Source of the DNA: Jiangella ureilytica
GTDB taxonomy: Bacteria > Actinomycetota > Actinomycetes > Jiangellales > Jiangellaceae
NCBI RefSeq assembly: GCF_004348545.1
Contig: NZ_SMKL01000011.1
Coordinates: 47,299 to 111,298, forward strand
Length of the DNA stretch: 64,000 nucleotides
Reading direction: 5' to 3'
Below are positions 18,456-26,273 of this stretch, one piece after another. The position numbers were made by a program, and so were the translations under genes. How positions within the stretch are numbered: position 1 is the first letter of the stretch; every line of letters starts with the position of its first letter. The notes under the pieces were generated by a model. It ran no database searches. It was given only the letters and a program-made list of their open reading frames with translations, and had not been told where the DNA came from.

Positions 18456-19241
18456 CTAGGGGCGGACGCCGCGCACGGCCCAGGCGCGGGCGGTGAGCGC
18501 GACCGAGCCGTCGGCCCTCGTCGGCACCCGGTCGCGCAGCACAGTACGGATCGCCTCTTGCCGCGACGGCGGCAGCGCGGCGAGGTAGCCGGGCGCCGCG
18601 CCCTGGCCGCCGAGGAACGGCCGCCAGAAGTCGTCGAACGAGGCGAACACCGTCGGGATCTCGATGCCGCGCACGTCCACGTCGGCCAGCCCGGCGGCCA
18701 GCCACAGGCGCCGCAGCGGGTCCGGGCGGCACAGCGGGAAGCGGGTGCCCTCGTCGAGGGCGGCGCCGGCGGGGTCGACGCCGGCCGCGGCGGCCCAGAA
18801 ATGCCGCATCATCTGCATGCCCTCGGCGTAGTCCCAGACATAGGCGGCGACGACGGCGCCCGGCGCGGCCGCGCGGACGGACTCCGCCGCGGCGGCGGTC
18901 GCGTCGGGCACGAAGTTCAGCGCCAGCCCGCTGACGACGGCGTCGGCGGCGCCGTCGTCGACCGGGAGAGAGTCCGCGGAGCCCGGCGAGAAGGTCGCGC
19001 CCGGGACCTCGGCGCGCGCCGTCGAGAGGAAGCCCTCGGACGGGTCGACGCCCACGACGGAGGCGGGGGCGGCGAGGTCGAGCACGCTCCGGGTCAGGGC
19101 GCCGGTGCCGCAGCCGACGTCGAGCCAGCGCCGGCCGGCCGGCACGCCGAGCCAGGGCACGAACTCGGCGGCGACGCGGCGGCTCCAGCGTCCGACGTAT
19201 GCCTCGTAGGCGTCGCCGCGGGCCCACACGTCCAGCGTCAT
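18456..19241 (-). CDS. Class I SAM-dependent methyltransferase
   Basis: 261 residues. AdoMet-binding motif I is LDVGCGTGALTR (about 42-53), then VVGVDPSEGFL and a VVSGLALNFVPD segment typical of UbiE-like small-molecule methyltransferases. The start at 19241 (MTLDVWARGDAYEAYVGRW) is where family members usually begin and leaves a 40-base divergent promoter region with the GH25 gene. The substrate is unknown. Confidence 0.85.
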   Translation of the reverse strand: MTLDVWARGDAYEAYVGRWSRRVAAEFVPWLGVPAGRRWLDVGCGTGALTRSVLDLAAPASVVGVDPSEGFLSTARAEVPGATFSPGSADSLPVDDGAADAVVSGLALNFVPDATAAAAESVRAAAPGAVVAAYVWDYAEGMQMMRHFWAAAAGVDPAGAALDEGTRFPLCRPDPLRRLWLAAGLADVDVRGIEIPTVFASFDDFWRPFLGGQGAAPGYLAALPPSRQEAIRTVLRDRVPTRADGSVALTARAWAVRGVRP

Positions 19242-19281
19242 GACCTGACGATACGTCCTGTTCGCCGGATAAAGTGTGACC

Positions 19282-19977
19282 ATGCGCCGTCGCATCATCG
19301 TCACCATCTCCGCGGTGGTGGTCGGGGCACTGGGCCTGGGCGCCGCCATCTGGTTCGGCGCGGTCCCGCACTGGCGGCCGGCCCTCGAGGACGGCGAGCG
19401 CTACGGCATCGACGTCTCAGCCCACCAGGGCGAGATCGACTGGGATGCCGTCGCCGGCGACGGCATCAAGTTCGCCTACATCAAGGCCTCCGAGGGGCAG
19501 AACTGGGTCGACGGGTACTTCGAGCAGAACTGGGACGGCGCGGAGCAGGCCGGCCTCGAGCGCGGCGCCTACCACTTCTTCACGCTCTGTGCGCCCGGCG
19601 AGGAGCAGGCGGAGAACTTCCTCGCGGTGGCGCCGCCCGACGACGACGCGCTGCCGCCGGTCATCGACCTGGAGCTGAGCGGCAACTGCAGCGACCGCCC
19701 GCCCGCCGACCAGGTCGCCGCCGAGGTCGACGCGTTCGTGCAGTTGGTGGAGGAGGCCTGGGGCCGGCACCTGCTGTTCTACGTCCGCCCCGACTGGGAC
19801 GACGTCTACCCGCTCCGCGACGGCCTCGACCGGCGGCTCTGGGACTACCGCTTCTTCCGCCGTCCCACCGACGAGCGCTGGCACGTGTGGCAGGTGAACA
19901 CGTTCGCCCGGGTCGACGGCATCGACGGCCCCGTCGACCTCGACATCATGCGCAACGACGAGGACCTGGTCGACTAG
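19282..19977 (+). CDS. Glycoside hydrolase family 25 lysozyme, membrane-anchored or secreted
   Basis: 231 residues. An N-terminal hydrophobic helix (IIVTISAVVVGALGLGAAIW) is a signal anchor. The GH25 domain follows: YGIDVSAHQGEIDW, KFAYIKASEG, GAYHFF and PVIDLEL carry the family's acidic catalytic residues on beta strands. GH25 enzymes cut the MurNAc-GlcNAc bond of peptidoglycan. A GATAAAGT -10-like element ends 7 bases before the ATG, suggesting a leaderless message. Its TAG stop shares the palindrome CTAG with the stop of the convergent pseudogene. Confidence 0.9.
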   Translation: MRRRIIVTISAVVVGALGLGAAIWFGAVPHWRPALEDGERYGIDVSAHQGEIDWDAVAGDGIKFAYIKASEGQNWVDGYFEQNWDGAEQAGLERGAYHFFTLCAPGEEQAENFLAVAPPDDDALPPVIDLELSGNCSDRPPADQVAAEVDAFVQLVEEAWGRHLLFYVRPDWDDVYPLRDGLDRRLWDYRFFRRPTDERWHVWQVNTFARVDGIDGPVDLDIMRNDEDLVD

Positions 19978-20337
19978 AACGCGAACCGGGTGGCGCCGTA
20001 CGGCTCCTCGGCGCCCAGCGCGAACATCGCCGACGGCGTCACGCGGTAGACCTCCCGCGGCGGCGGCCAGGTTGCGCGCCTTGCGGGTGCCGGGTCCGGC
20101 GCTGGACCAGAACGCACCGTCGAGCCAGAGCAGGCCGACGGGCATGACGCGCGGCCGGCCGTCGGGGCGGACGGTCGCCAGCCAGCAGGTGTGCCGGTTC
20201 GGCCCGCCGTCGCAGGGCGCCTGCGGCACGCCCGCGTCGAGCCGCGCCAGCACCTTCTCCCACGGGATCAGCGGTGCGCCGTAGCGCTCGATGTCCGGTC
20301 GCTCACGGGTGCCGTCATCGTCGTCGCCTCCTGGCAT
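19974..20337 (-). pseudogene. Pyridoxamine 5'-phosphate oxidase-like (PPOX) gene with internal deletion
   Basis: The 5' part encodes a normal PPOX-fold N-terminus: RHTCWLATVRPDGRPRVMPV, LWLDGAFWSS, GPGTRKARNLAA. The frame then runs on into unrelated sequence. In another frame, immediately after a GCC/CCG run near 20046-20062, the family's C-terminus appears intact: PPPREVYRVTPSAMFALG and EPYGATRFAF followed by a TAG stop. The central third of the fold (normally some 60-80 residues) is missing and the remnants are out of frame. A deletion between short GCC repeats explains this. A sequencing error cannot restore the missing domain. Confidence 0.8.
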
Positions 20338-20469
20338 CGGAACCGCCAGCGCGTAGACCATCGATGCCACCCGGAGTCATCGTCGCGCGAGCGGGGCTGG
20401 GTTTGCCCCGATGTGGGCGCGGGAAGATATGTGTACTGACACGCAGCCCGCCACCCGGAGGGACCCGGC

Positions 20470-20877
20470 ATGATCGTGCTCGGACTGATCCTCATCGCCG
20501 CCGCGGCAGCGGTGGTCGTCGCCGCCGTCATCGCCGGCGGTGACACCGTCGCGCTCGACGCATTCGGCTACGACCTCGACTCCCCCGCGTGGGGCGTCTT
20601 CGCCGCCGGTGTCGCCACCGGCCTGCTCCTGCTGCTCGGCATCCTGGCGGTGGTCGCCGGGGCGAACCGTGCGCGGGCCCGGCGCGAGGAGATCGAGTAC
20701 CTGCGCGAGCAGGTCGCCCGGCACGAGCGGCTGGCCGGCCGCGACGGCGACGACCCCGAGGTCGGCGAGTGGCTGGGACAGGCCCACGGGCGCAACCGCG
20801 GGGACGCCCCGGGCACCGAGACGACCGCCCGGCCCGGCGCGACGTCAGGCGCGGCGCCGCTCTACCGGCAGGGCTGA
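20470..20877 (+). CDS. Small two-helix membrane protein of unknown function
   Basis: 135 residues with two hydrophobic helices (about 2-23 and 45-65), then a basic segment NRARARREEIEYLREQVARHERL predicted to form a coiled coil, and a disordered tail. The layout resembles LapA-like or DUF-type actinobacterial envelope proteins, but no family is assigned. It has a good CGGAGGGACCC ribosome site. Its last 33 bases overlap the convergent PAP2 gene. Confidence 0.7.
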   Translation: MIVLGLILIAAAAAVVVAAVIAGGDTVALDAFGYDLDSPAWGVFAAGVATGLLLLLGILAVVAGANRARARREEIEYLREQVARHERLAGRDGDDPEVGEWLGQAHGRNRGDAPGTETTARPGATSGAAPLYRQG

Positions 20878-21474
20878 CGGCGCACGGGTACCACCGGTCA
20901 CCGCGACGGCCAGCAGGACCCACGCCAGGACGATCAGCGCCGGCGCGAGCGTCTCGCCGACGGTGTGCCAGCCGCTGATCACGACCTCCGCGAAGGTCGC
21001 CGCCACGGCCAGGACCGCCACGACGGTGACCCACCGGCGCGCCGCGGCCGGCGCGACCACCACGGCCAGCAGGGCGCCCGACAGCACCAGCGGCACGTGG
21101 CCGCTGAGCAGCACGTCGCCCGACGGACGGGCGCCGGGGAACGGCAGCCAGCCGGCCTTGACCGCCTGGACGGTGACATTGGAGCCCGCGGCGACCAGCC
21201 CCGCGAACAGCGCGAGCCGCGGGCTGCGCCGGTAGGCGACGACCGTCAGGACGACGATCAGCACCACCATGAACGGCGGCACGATGCGGCCGAAGCCGCC
21301 ACGGAGCAGCCGCCACACACCGTCGCGCCAGCCGGAGACCGCGTCGGCGACCGAACGCTCGACGCCGTCGCCCCATGCGGTGCTGCTCAGAGCGTACGCG
21401 ACCGCGACCGCCGCACCGAAGCAGGCCACCGCGGCGAGCACGGCGAGGACGCGCCCGGTGGACCCGGCGCTCAT
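20845..21474 (-). CDS. PAP2-superfamily membrane phosphatase
   Basis: 209 residues with about six membrane helices. PAP2 motifs are visible: K-x6-RP as KAGWLPFPGARP, then LLSGH for PSGH, and GWHTVGE for the last His motif. The second and third are looser than usual. Such enzymes dephosphorylate lipid phosphates such as undecaprenyl pyrophosphate. It is coupled by ATGA to the acyltransferase gene upstream, so a role in glycolipid-carrier turnover for the surface polymer is reasonable but inferred. Confidence 0.8.
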   Translation of the reverse strand: MSAGSTGRVLAVLAAVACFGAAVAVAYALSSTAWGDGVERSVADAVSGWRDGVWRLLRGGFGRIVPPFMVVLIVVLTVVAYRRSPRLALFAGLVAAGSNVTVQAVKAGWLPFPGARPSGDVLLSGHVPLVLSGALLAVVVAPAAARRWVTVVAVLAVAATFAEVVISGWHTVGETLAPALIVLAWVLLAVAVTGGTRAPSALPVERRRA

Positions 21475-22097
21475 TCCGCCGTCGTCGCGGCGGCCGGCCC
21501 GGCGGCCGGCTCGATGGCCGCACCGCCGCCGACCTCGACGAACCGGTCGCCGGTGACGGGGCAGCGCCACGCGCCGTCGCCGTCCGCCTCCAGAGGTACG
21601 CCGGCCCGCCCCACCCACCGCAACCGTCGCGCCGGGACCCCGGCCACCAGCGCGTAGTCCGGCACGTCCGCCGTCACGACCGCGCCGGCCGCCACGGTGG
21701 CCCAGCGCCCGACGACCACCGGCGCGATGCAGACGGCCCGGGCGCCGACGGAGGCACCTTCGCGGAGCGTGACGCCCACGGGTGACCAGTCGGCCGCGGA
21801 CTTCAGCGAGCCGTCGGGGTTCACCGCGCGCGGGTAGAGGTCGTTGGTGAGGACCGCCGCCGGGCCGACGAAGACGCCGTCCTCGAGCACGGCCGGCTCG
21901 TAGACCAGCGCGTAGTTCTGGATCTTGCATGCCCGGCCGACCCGCACGCCGGGCCCGATGTAGGCGCCGCGCCCGACGACGCAGTCGGCGCCGACGTCGG
22001 CGCCCTCACGCACCTGCGCGAGGTGCCAGACGGTGGTGCCGCCGGCGACGCTCGCCTGGGCGTCGACGTCGGCCGAGGCCGCGATCCTGGTGTCCAC
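21471..22097 (-). CDS. Left-handed beta-helix acyltransferase, WbpD-like (sugar N-acetyltransferase)
   Basis: 208 residues dominated by hexapeptide repeats (for example VVGRGAYIGPGVRVGRACKI). The KIQNYALVYEPAVLEDGVFV and VLTNDLYPRA segments are characteristic of WbpD/WlbB-type enzymes that N-acetylate UDP-3-amino sugars. A GTG start at 22097 is preceded by GGGGGGATCGA. Paired with the distant Gfo/Idh dehydrogenase and DegT aminotransferase it would complete a WbpB-WbpE-WbpD route to a 2,3-diacetamido sugar; this link is inferred. Confidence 0.85.
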   Translation of the reverse strand: MDTRIAASADVDAQASVAGGTTVWHLAQVREGADVGADCVVGRGAYIGPGVRVGRACKIQNYALVYEPAVLEDGVFVGPAAVLTNDLYPRAVNPDGSLKSAADWSPVGVTLREGASVGARAVCIAPVVVGRWATVAAGAVVTADVPDYALVAGVPARRLRWVGRAGVPLEADGDGAWRCPVTGDRFVEVGGGAAIEPAAGPAAATTAE

Positions 22098-22102
22098 TCG
22101 AT

Positions 22103-22108
22103 CCCCCC
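22103..22108 (-). promoter_or_regulatory. G6 run in leader of acyltransferase gene
   Basis: CATTGGGGGGATCGA five bases before the GTG start. May act as ribosome site; one of the recurrent G-runs of this locus. Confidence 0.4.
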
Positions 22109-22204
22109 AATGCCGAGTCGTGCGCATCGGCGCCGGAGCCCCACCGCTCGCGTGGCGCAGATGTGAGGGATGAGGCTACAGTGAGAACGCCTGTGACGTG
22201 CCGC

Positions 22205-22248
22205 GGGGGGCGGTTCGCCGGATTGCAGGCGTTCGCACGGGTGGGGGG
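22205..22248 (+). promoter_or_regulatory. Two G6 runs in leader of lipoprotein gene
   Basis: GGGGGG at 22205-22210 and again at 22243-22248, the second five bases before the GTG start at 22254. A TACAGT -10-like element lies just upstream of the first run. Confidence 0.4.
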
Positions 22249-22253
22249 CCGCC

Positions 22254-22943
22254 GTGAAACACATTCCAGCCATGGCCGTTGCCATGGTTCTCGTCTGCGC
22301 CGTGGCCGCTTGTTCCGGCGACGGCGACTCTTCTGGTGCCGCGGGCGCCACCGAGACGGCGGCCGCGCCGGGCACGTCGGGCACGGTGCCCGGCGCGGAG
22401 CCTGCCGACCCGAACGCTACGGACGGCCAAGACGCGGGCGGCCGACCGACCGGCGCACCGAGCGACGGCGGCACTCCGCCCGGCAGCGGCGGCGCGAGCG
22501 AGGGCGACGGCAGCGAGGTCATCCCGGATCCGCAGGAGACCGCGCCGCGGCTCGACGAGCTCTACGAGGACCCGCCGGCGGCCGCGCCGCTCGCCCAAGT
22601 GCCGGCCGACGGCAGCGCCTCCGGCGCACTGGTCGACGGGTTCCCGGTCGACGTCATCGACCTGGTGCCCGACGCCGAGGTGACCTCGAGCGCGGTGTCC
22701 GCCGAGGGCAGCCGGGTCCAGATCTCCCTCGAGGCGACGGCGCCGGTGTCGCCCGAGGAGGTGCTCGGCCACTACCGCTCGCGCTTCGTCGCGGGCGGGT
22801 TCGCCGAGGCCGCCGTGCCGTCCGTCGCCGGCACCACCGCGGCGGCGTTCTCACGCTCCGGCGACGCCCTCGTCGTCAGCTCCCGCACCGATGGCGACGA
22901 GACCCTGTTCAGCGTGACCGGCGTGCTGGTCGCACAGGGCTGA
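22254..22943 (+). CDS. Secreted lipoprotein of unknown function
   Basis: 229 residues with a lipoprotein signal (lipobox VAAC, lipidated C20), a long disordered Gly/Ala/Thr/Pro linker (about 21-110) and a compact C-terminal domain of about 115 residues (VDVIDLVPDAEVTSSAVSAE onward, with a VSPEEVLGHYRSRFVAGGF helix). The C-terminal domain resembles small lipoproteins that scaffold envelope machinery, but no family is recognised. It is followed by MFS and propeller genes on the same strand. Confidence 0.75.
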   Translation: MKHIPAMAVAMVLVCAVAACSGDGDSSGAAGATETAAAPGTSGTVPGAEPADPNATDGQDAGGRPTGAPSDGGTPPGSGGASEGDGSEVIPDPQETAPRLDELYEDPPAAAPLAQVPADGSASGALVDGFPVDVIDLVPDAEVTSSAVSAEGSRVQISLEATAPVSPEEVLGHYRSRFVAGGFAEAAVPSVAGTTAAAFSRSGDALVVSSRTDGDETLFSVTGVLVAQG

Positions 22944-22947
22944 GCAC

Positions 22948-24225
22948 ATGTACATCACGCTGCGGGATCGGCCGAAGGCCGGTGAGCAGGCACCGCCGCG
23001 CTCGAAGCAGAAGGTCTCGTCCGTCGTCGTGACGCTCGGCGTGGTCAGCCTGATGACCGACATCTCGTCCGAGGCGGTCGCGGCGATCCTCCCGCTGTAC
23101 GTCACGGCCGCTCTCGGCCTGACGACCATCGCGTACGGCTTCATCGACGGGCTGATGCAGGGCGCCAGCGCGCTCGTCCGCATCGCCGGGGGCTGGGCCG
23201 CCGACCGGGGAGACCACCCGAAGTGGGTCGCCGTCGCCGGCTACGGCCTGTCCATGCTGACGCGGGCCGGGCTGCTGGTGGCCTCCGGGTTCGCCGCCAT
23301 CACCGCCCTGGTCGCCGTCGACCGCGTCGGCAAGGGCATCCGCACGGCGCCGCGCGACGCGATGATCACCGCCGCGTCCGATCCGGCGCACCTCGGGCGC
23401 TCGTTCGGGGTGCACCGCACGCTCGACACCATCGGCGCCGCGCTCGGCCCGCTGCTCGCCTTCATCGTGCTGTGGGCGATCCCGGACGGCTACACCACCG
23501 TCTTCGTCCTCTCCCTGGGCTGCGCGGTCATCGGCTTCGCACTGCTGGCACTCCTGGTCCCGGACACGCGCCCTCGCCGCCAGGCGGCGTCGAAGACCGC
23601 CGGGGCGAAGCCCGCCGGCCGGCCGTTCAGCTGGCGCTCGGTCGCCGAGCCGCGGCTGCGCAGGCTGCTCGTCGTCTCTGGCGTGCTGGGGCTGCTCACC
23701 ATCGGCGACGGCTTCATCTATCTCGCGCTGCAGTCGCGCGACGGGTTCGCGACCCAGTGGTTCCCGCTGCTCTACGTCGGGACCAACCTCGCCTACCTCG
23801 CGCTGGCCATCCCGGTCGGGCGGCTCGCCGACCGCGTCGGCCGGGCACGGGTGCTGGTCCTGGGACATCTGGCGCTGCTCGCCGCCTACCTCTGCGCCGG
23901 GGCGGCGACCGGCGTGGCCGGGCTGACCATCGCGGCGCTGGTCCTGCTCGGCGTGTTCTACGCCGCCACCGACGGCGTGCTGGCGGCGCTCGCCGGACAG
24001 CTGGCCGACACGTCGGTGCGCGCGGCCGCCATCGGGACCGCGCAGACGGTGGTAGCGGTCAGCCGCATGATCTCGGCGGCCGCGTTCGGCTTCCTCTGGT
24101 ACGGCCTCGGCCGCGGCCCGGCCATGCTGCTGATGGCGGCGGTCCTCGCGGTCGCCGTCCCGGCCTGCTTCGTCGCCCTGCGCGGTCTCGACGCCGCGCG
24201 CGTCACCACCTCCGGAGCGGCATGA
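22948..24225 (+). CDS. MFS transporter
   Basis: 425 residues, about twelve membrane helices. The loop motif RIAGGWAADRGDHPKWVAV between helices 2 and 3 and DRVGKGIRTAPRDAMITAA match a subgroup of major-facilitator proteins in which this long conserved loop is diagnostic. A second half-signature is GRLADRVGRARVLVLG. It starts 5 bases after the lipoprotein gene and overlaps the next gene by 4 bases, so the three are one unit. The substrate is unknown. Confidence 0.9.
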   Translation: MYITLRDRPKAGEQAPPRSKQKVSSVVVTLGVVSLMTDISSEAVAAILPLYVTAALGLTTIAYGFIDGLMQGASALVRIAGGWAADRGDHPKWVAVAGYGLSMLTRAGLLVASGFAAITALVAVDRVGKGIRTAPRDAMITAASDPAHLGRSFGVHRTLDTIGAALGPLLAFIVLWAIPDGYTTVFVLSLGCAVIGFALLALLVPDTRPRRQAASKTAGAKPAGRPFSWRSVAEPRLRRLLVVSGVLGLLTIGDGFIYLALQSRDGFATQWFPLLYVGTNLAYLALAIPVGRLADRVGRARVLVLGHLALLAAYLCAGAATGVAGLTIAALVLLGVFYAATDGVLAALAGQLADTSVRAAAIGTAQTVVAVSRMISAAAFGFLWYGLGRGPAMLLMAAVLAVAVPACFVALRGLDAARVTTSGAA

Positions 24226-25241
24226 TCGAACGCAAGCGGCGGGTCACCGTCTTCGTCCTCGTCGTCCTCGTGGTCGTCGTGGCGGCCGGCGCCTACGGCT
24301 GGTCGGAGTACTCCCGCAGCCGCGACGCGCAGACCACCGCCAGCGACGTCGACCTCGCGCCGGCGGACGCGCCCATCACGGGCGAGCGCATCGTCTTCCG
24401 CAGCACGGCGCCCGGCGACCTGTACGGCCGGGTGGCCGCCGTCGCGGCCGACGACCCCGGCGGCCCGCGGTCGGTGGCGCCGGTCGCGTGTGACCGCATC
24501 GATACCACTGGAGACCAATCGGTGTGCCTGCGGACCGACCGCGGCATCGTCACGACGTTCGAGGCGCAGCTGCTCGACGCCGACTGGCAGGTGATCCAGA
24601 CCTGGCCGCTGCCGGGCATTCCCAGCCGGACGCGACTTTCGCCGGATGGATCACTGATCGCGACGACGTCATTCGTCACCGGACATTCCTATGCCACGAC
24701 GGGTTTCTCCACGGAGACGGTGATCCACTCGGCCGGCGGTGACGACTACGGCAACATCGAGGAATTCACTCTGCTCGAGAACGGCGCGGAGATCGCTCCG
24801 GTCGACCGGAATATGTGGGGCGTCACGTTCGTCGACGACACCACGTTCTACGCCACGACGCAGTCGCGGGCACTGGGGCACACCTGGCTCGTCGAGGGCG
24901 ACCTCGAGGCGCGGACCCTGAGCGTCGTGCGCGACGGCGTGGAGTGCCCGTCGCTCTCGCCCGACGGCAGCCGCATCGCGTTCAAGAAGGACGTCGACGA
25001 CGGGTCGGGGGTCCACTGGTCCATCGCCGTACTCGACCTCGCCAGCGGCGAGGAGACCGTGCTCGACGAGGAGCGCAACGTCGACGACCAGGTCGAGTGG
25101 CTCGACGACGACACCCTCCTCTACGGCCTGCCGCGCGACGACGAACCGGGCGTGAGCGACGTGTGGGCGGTCCCGGCCGCGGGCGGCGCGCCGAAGGTGC
25201 TGATCCCCGAGGCGTGGTCACCCGCCGTTGTCAGATCGTGA
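24222..25241 (+). CDS. Membrane-anchored TolB/WD40-like beta-propeller protein
   Basis: 339 residues. An N-terminal membrane anchor (VTVFVLVVLVVVVAAGAYGW) is followed by an extracytoplasmic domain with repeated propeller strands such as RLSPDGSLIATTS, CPSLSPDGSRIAFKK and WLDDDTLLYGLP. These SPDG-type repeats are typical of TolB-like six- to seven-bladed propellers used for protein-protein contact. It is coupled by ATGA to the MFS gene. An accessory role in envelope polymer export is inferred only from position. Confidence 0.8.
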   Translation: MIERKRRVTVFVLVVLVVVVAAGAYGWSEYSRSRDAQTTASDVDLAPADAPITGERIVFRSTAPGDLYGRVAAVAADDPGGPRSVAPVACDRIDTTGDQSVCLRTDRGIVTTFEAQLLDADWQVIQTWPLPGIPSRTRLSPDGSLIATTSFVTGHSYATTGFSTETVIHSAGGDDYGNIEEFTLLENGAEIAPVDRNMWGVTFVDDTTFYATTQSRALGHTWLVEGDLEARTLSVVRDGVECPSLSPDGSRIAFKKDVDDGSGVHWSIAVLDLASGEETVLDEERNVDDQVEWLDDDTLLYGLPRDDEPGVSDVWAVPAAGGAPKVLIPEAWSPAVVRS

Positions 25242-25328
25242 CAACCTCCGCGTCAACCGGCCGGACGGAACCGCGCGCCTGTGAGAGACTGCAGGTCAGA
25301 ACCTCGTCGAGCGCGGAGCCGAACGAAC

Positions 25329-26138
25329 GTGATCCTGAGTGACCTGCTCAACGCACTGCTGCGTCGCTGGTACGTGGTGCTGGTGGGACTGGTCGGCACG
25401 GGGGTCCTCTGCTTCCTGGTGGCGGCGCGGGTCGCACCCACCTACGAGTCCACGGCCACGGCCACGCTCGTGCCCGGCGAGTCCACCATCGCCGAGCGCG
25501 GCAACCCGCTCATGTACCTCGACGGGCTCATCCTGGCCCGCGACGTCCTGGTCCGGTCGCTGAGCTCTGACGACGTCCGCGAGCCCGTCCTCGAGGCCTT
25601 TCCGGGCGCCGATTTCGCGGTCGACGGCGACCCCGCCACCAGCGGTCCCATGATCGTCATCGAGTCGACGGCCGACACGCCCGACGCCGCGAGCGGCATC
25701 GTCCAGCGCGTGCTCGACGAGTTGCCGGCCCGCCTCGAGGCGCTCCAGGACGAGGTCGAGTCGCCCGCGGCCGACCGCATCTCGGTGCTCCCGCTGGCCG
25801 AGCCCGCGGCGCCCGAGACCGTCAACACAGCGGTCATCCGCGCCCTCGGCGGGGTCGCCGGCGCCGGCATCGTGGTCACCCTGATCATCACCGGACTGGT
25901 CGACGGCCTCATCGGCGGTCGCCGCCAGCGCGGGCGCGGCCGCGACCGCGCCCGCCCGAAGGCCAAGGCGGCCGCGCCGCACCCGCCCCCGCATCCCGCC
26001 GAGACGGCCGCCGACACACCCGCCGAATCCTCGGACGCGAAGCCGGAATCGAACCGCGAGAAGCCCGATTCCGAGAGCTCCGAGACGCCCGCGAAAACCG
26101 ATCTTGAACCGGCGAGAATGCACCAGAGGTCTAATTAG
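25329..26138 (+). CDS. Wzz/chain-length-determinant-like membrane protein 1
   Basis: 269 residues. Two transmembrane helices (about 14-36 and 175-200) bracket an extracytoplasmic domain, the layout of polysaccharide co-polymerases that set chain length with Wzy. The N-terminus is a short amphipathic helix ending in LLRRWYVVL. The C-terminus is a long, charged, Pro/Ala-rich cytoplasmic tail (about 205-269) without a Walker motif, so there is no fused kinase. The GTG start at 25329 aligns with the two paralogues in this locus. Confidence 0.8.
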   Translation: MILSDLLNALLRRWYVVLVGLVGTGVLCFLVAARVAPTYESTATATLVPGESTIAERGNPLMYLDGLILARDVLVRSLSSDDVREPVLEAFPGADFAVDGDPATSGPMIVIESTADTPDAASGIVQRVLDELPARLEALQDEVESPAADRISVLPLAEPAAPETVNTAVIRALGGVAGAGIVVTLIITGLVDGLIGGRRQRGRGRDRARPKAKAAAPHPPPHPAETAADTPAESSDAKPESNREKPDSESSETPAKTDLEPARMHQRSN

Positions 26139-26273
26139 AGCGGCACAGGTCCAGATGAGGGCGGCATCGAAATTCGGTGAATATTTCCTCATTTCGCTGC
26201 ATAAGAACGCTCACGAGTGGGCAGACTGTCGATTGGCTCCAGCCGATTCGATGATCCCGATATTTGGACTCCA

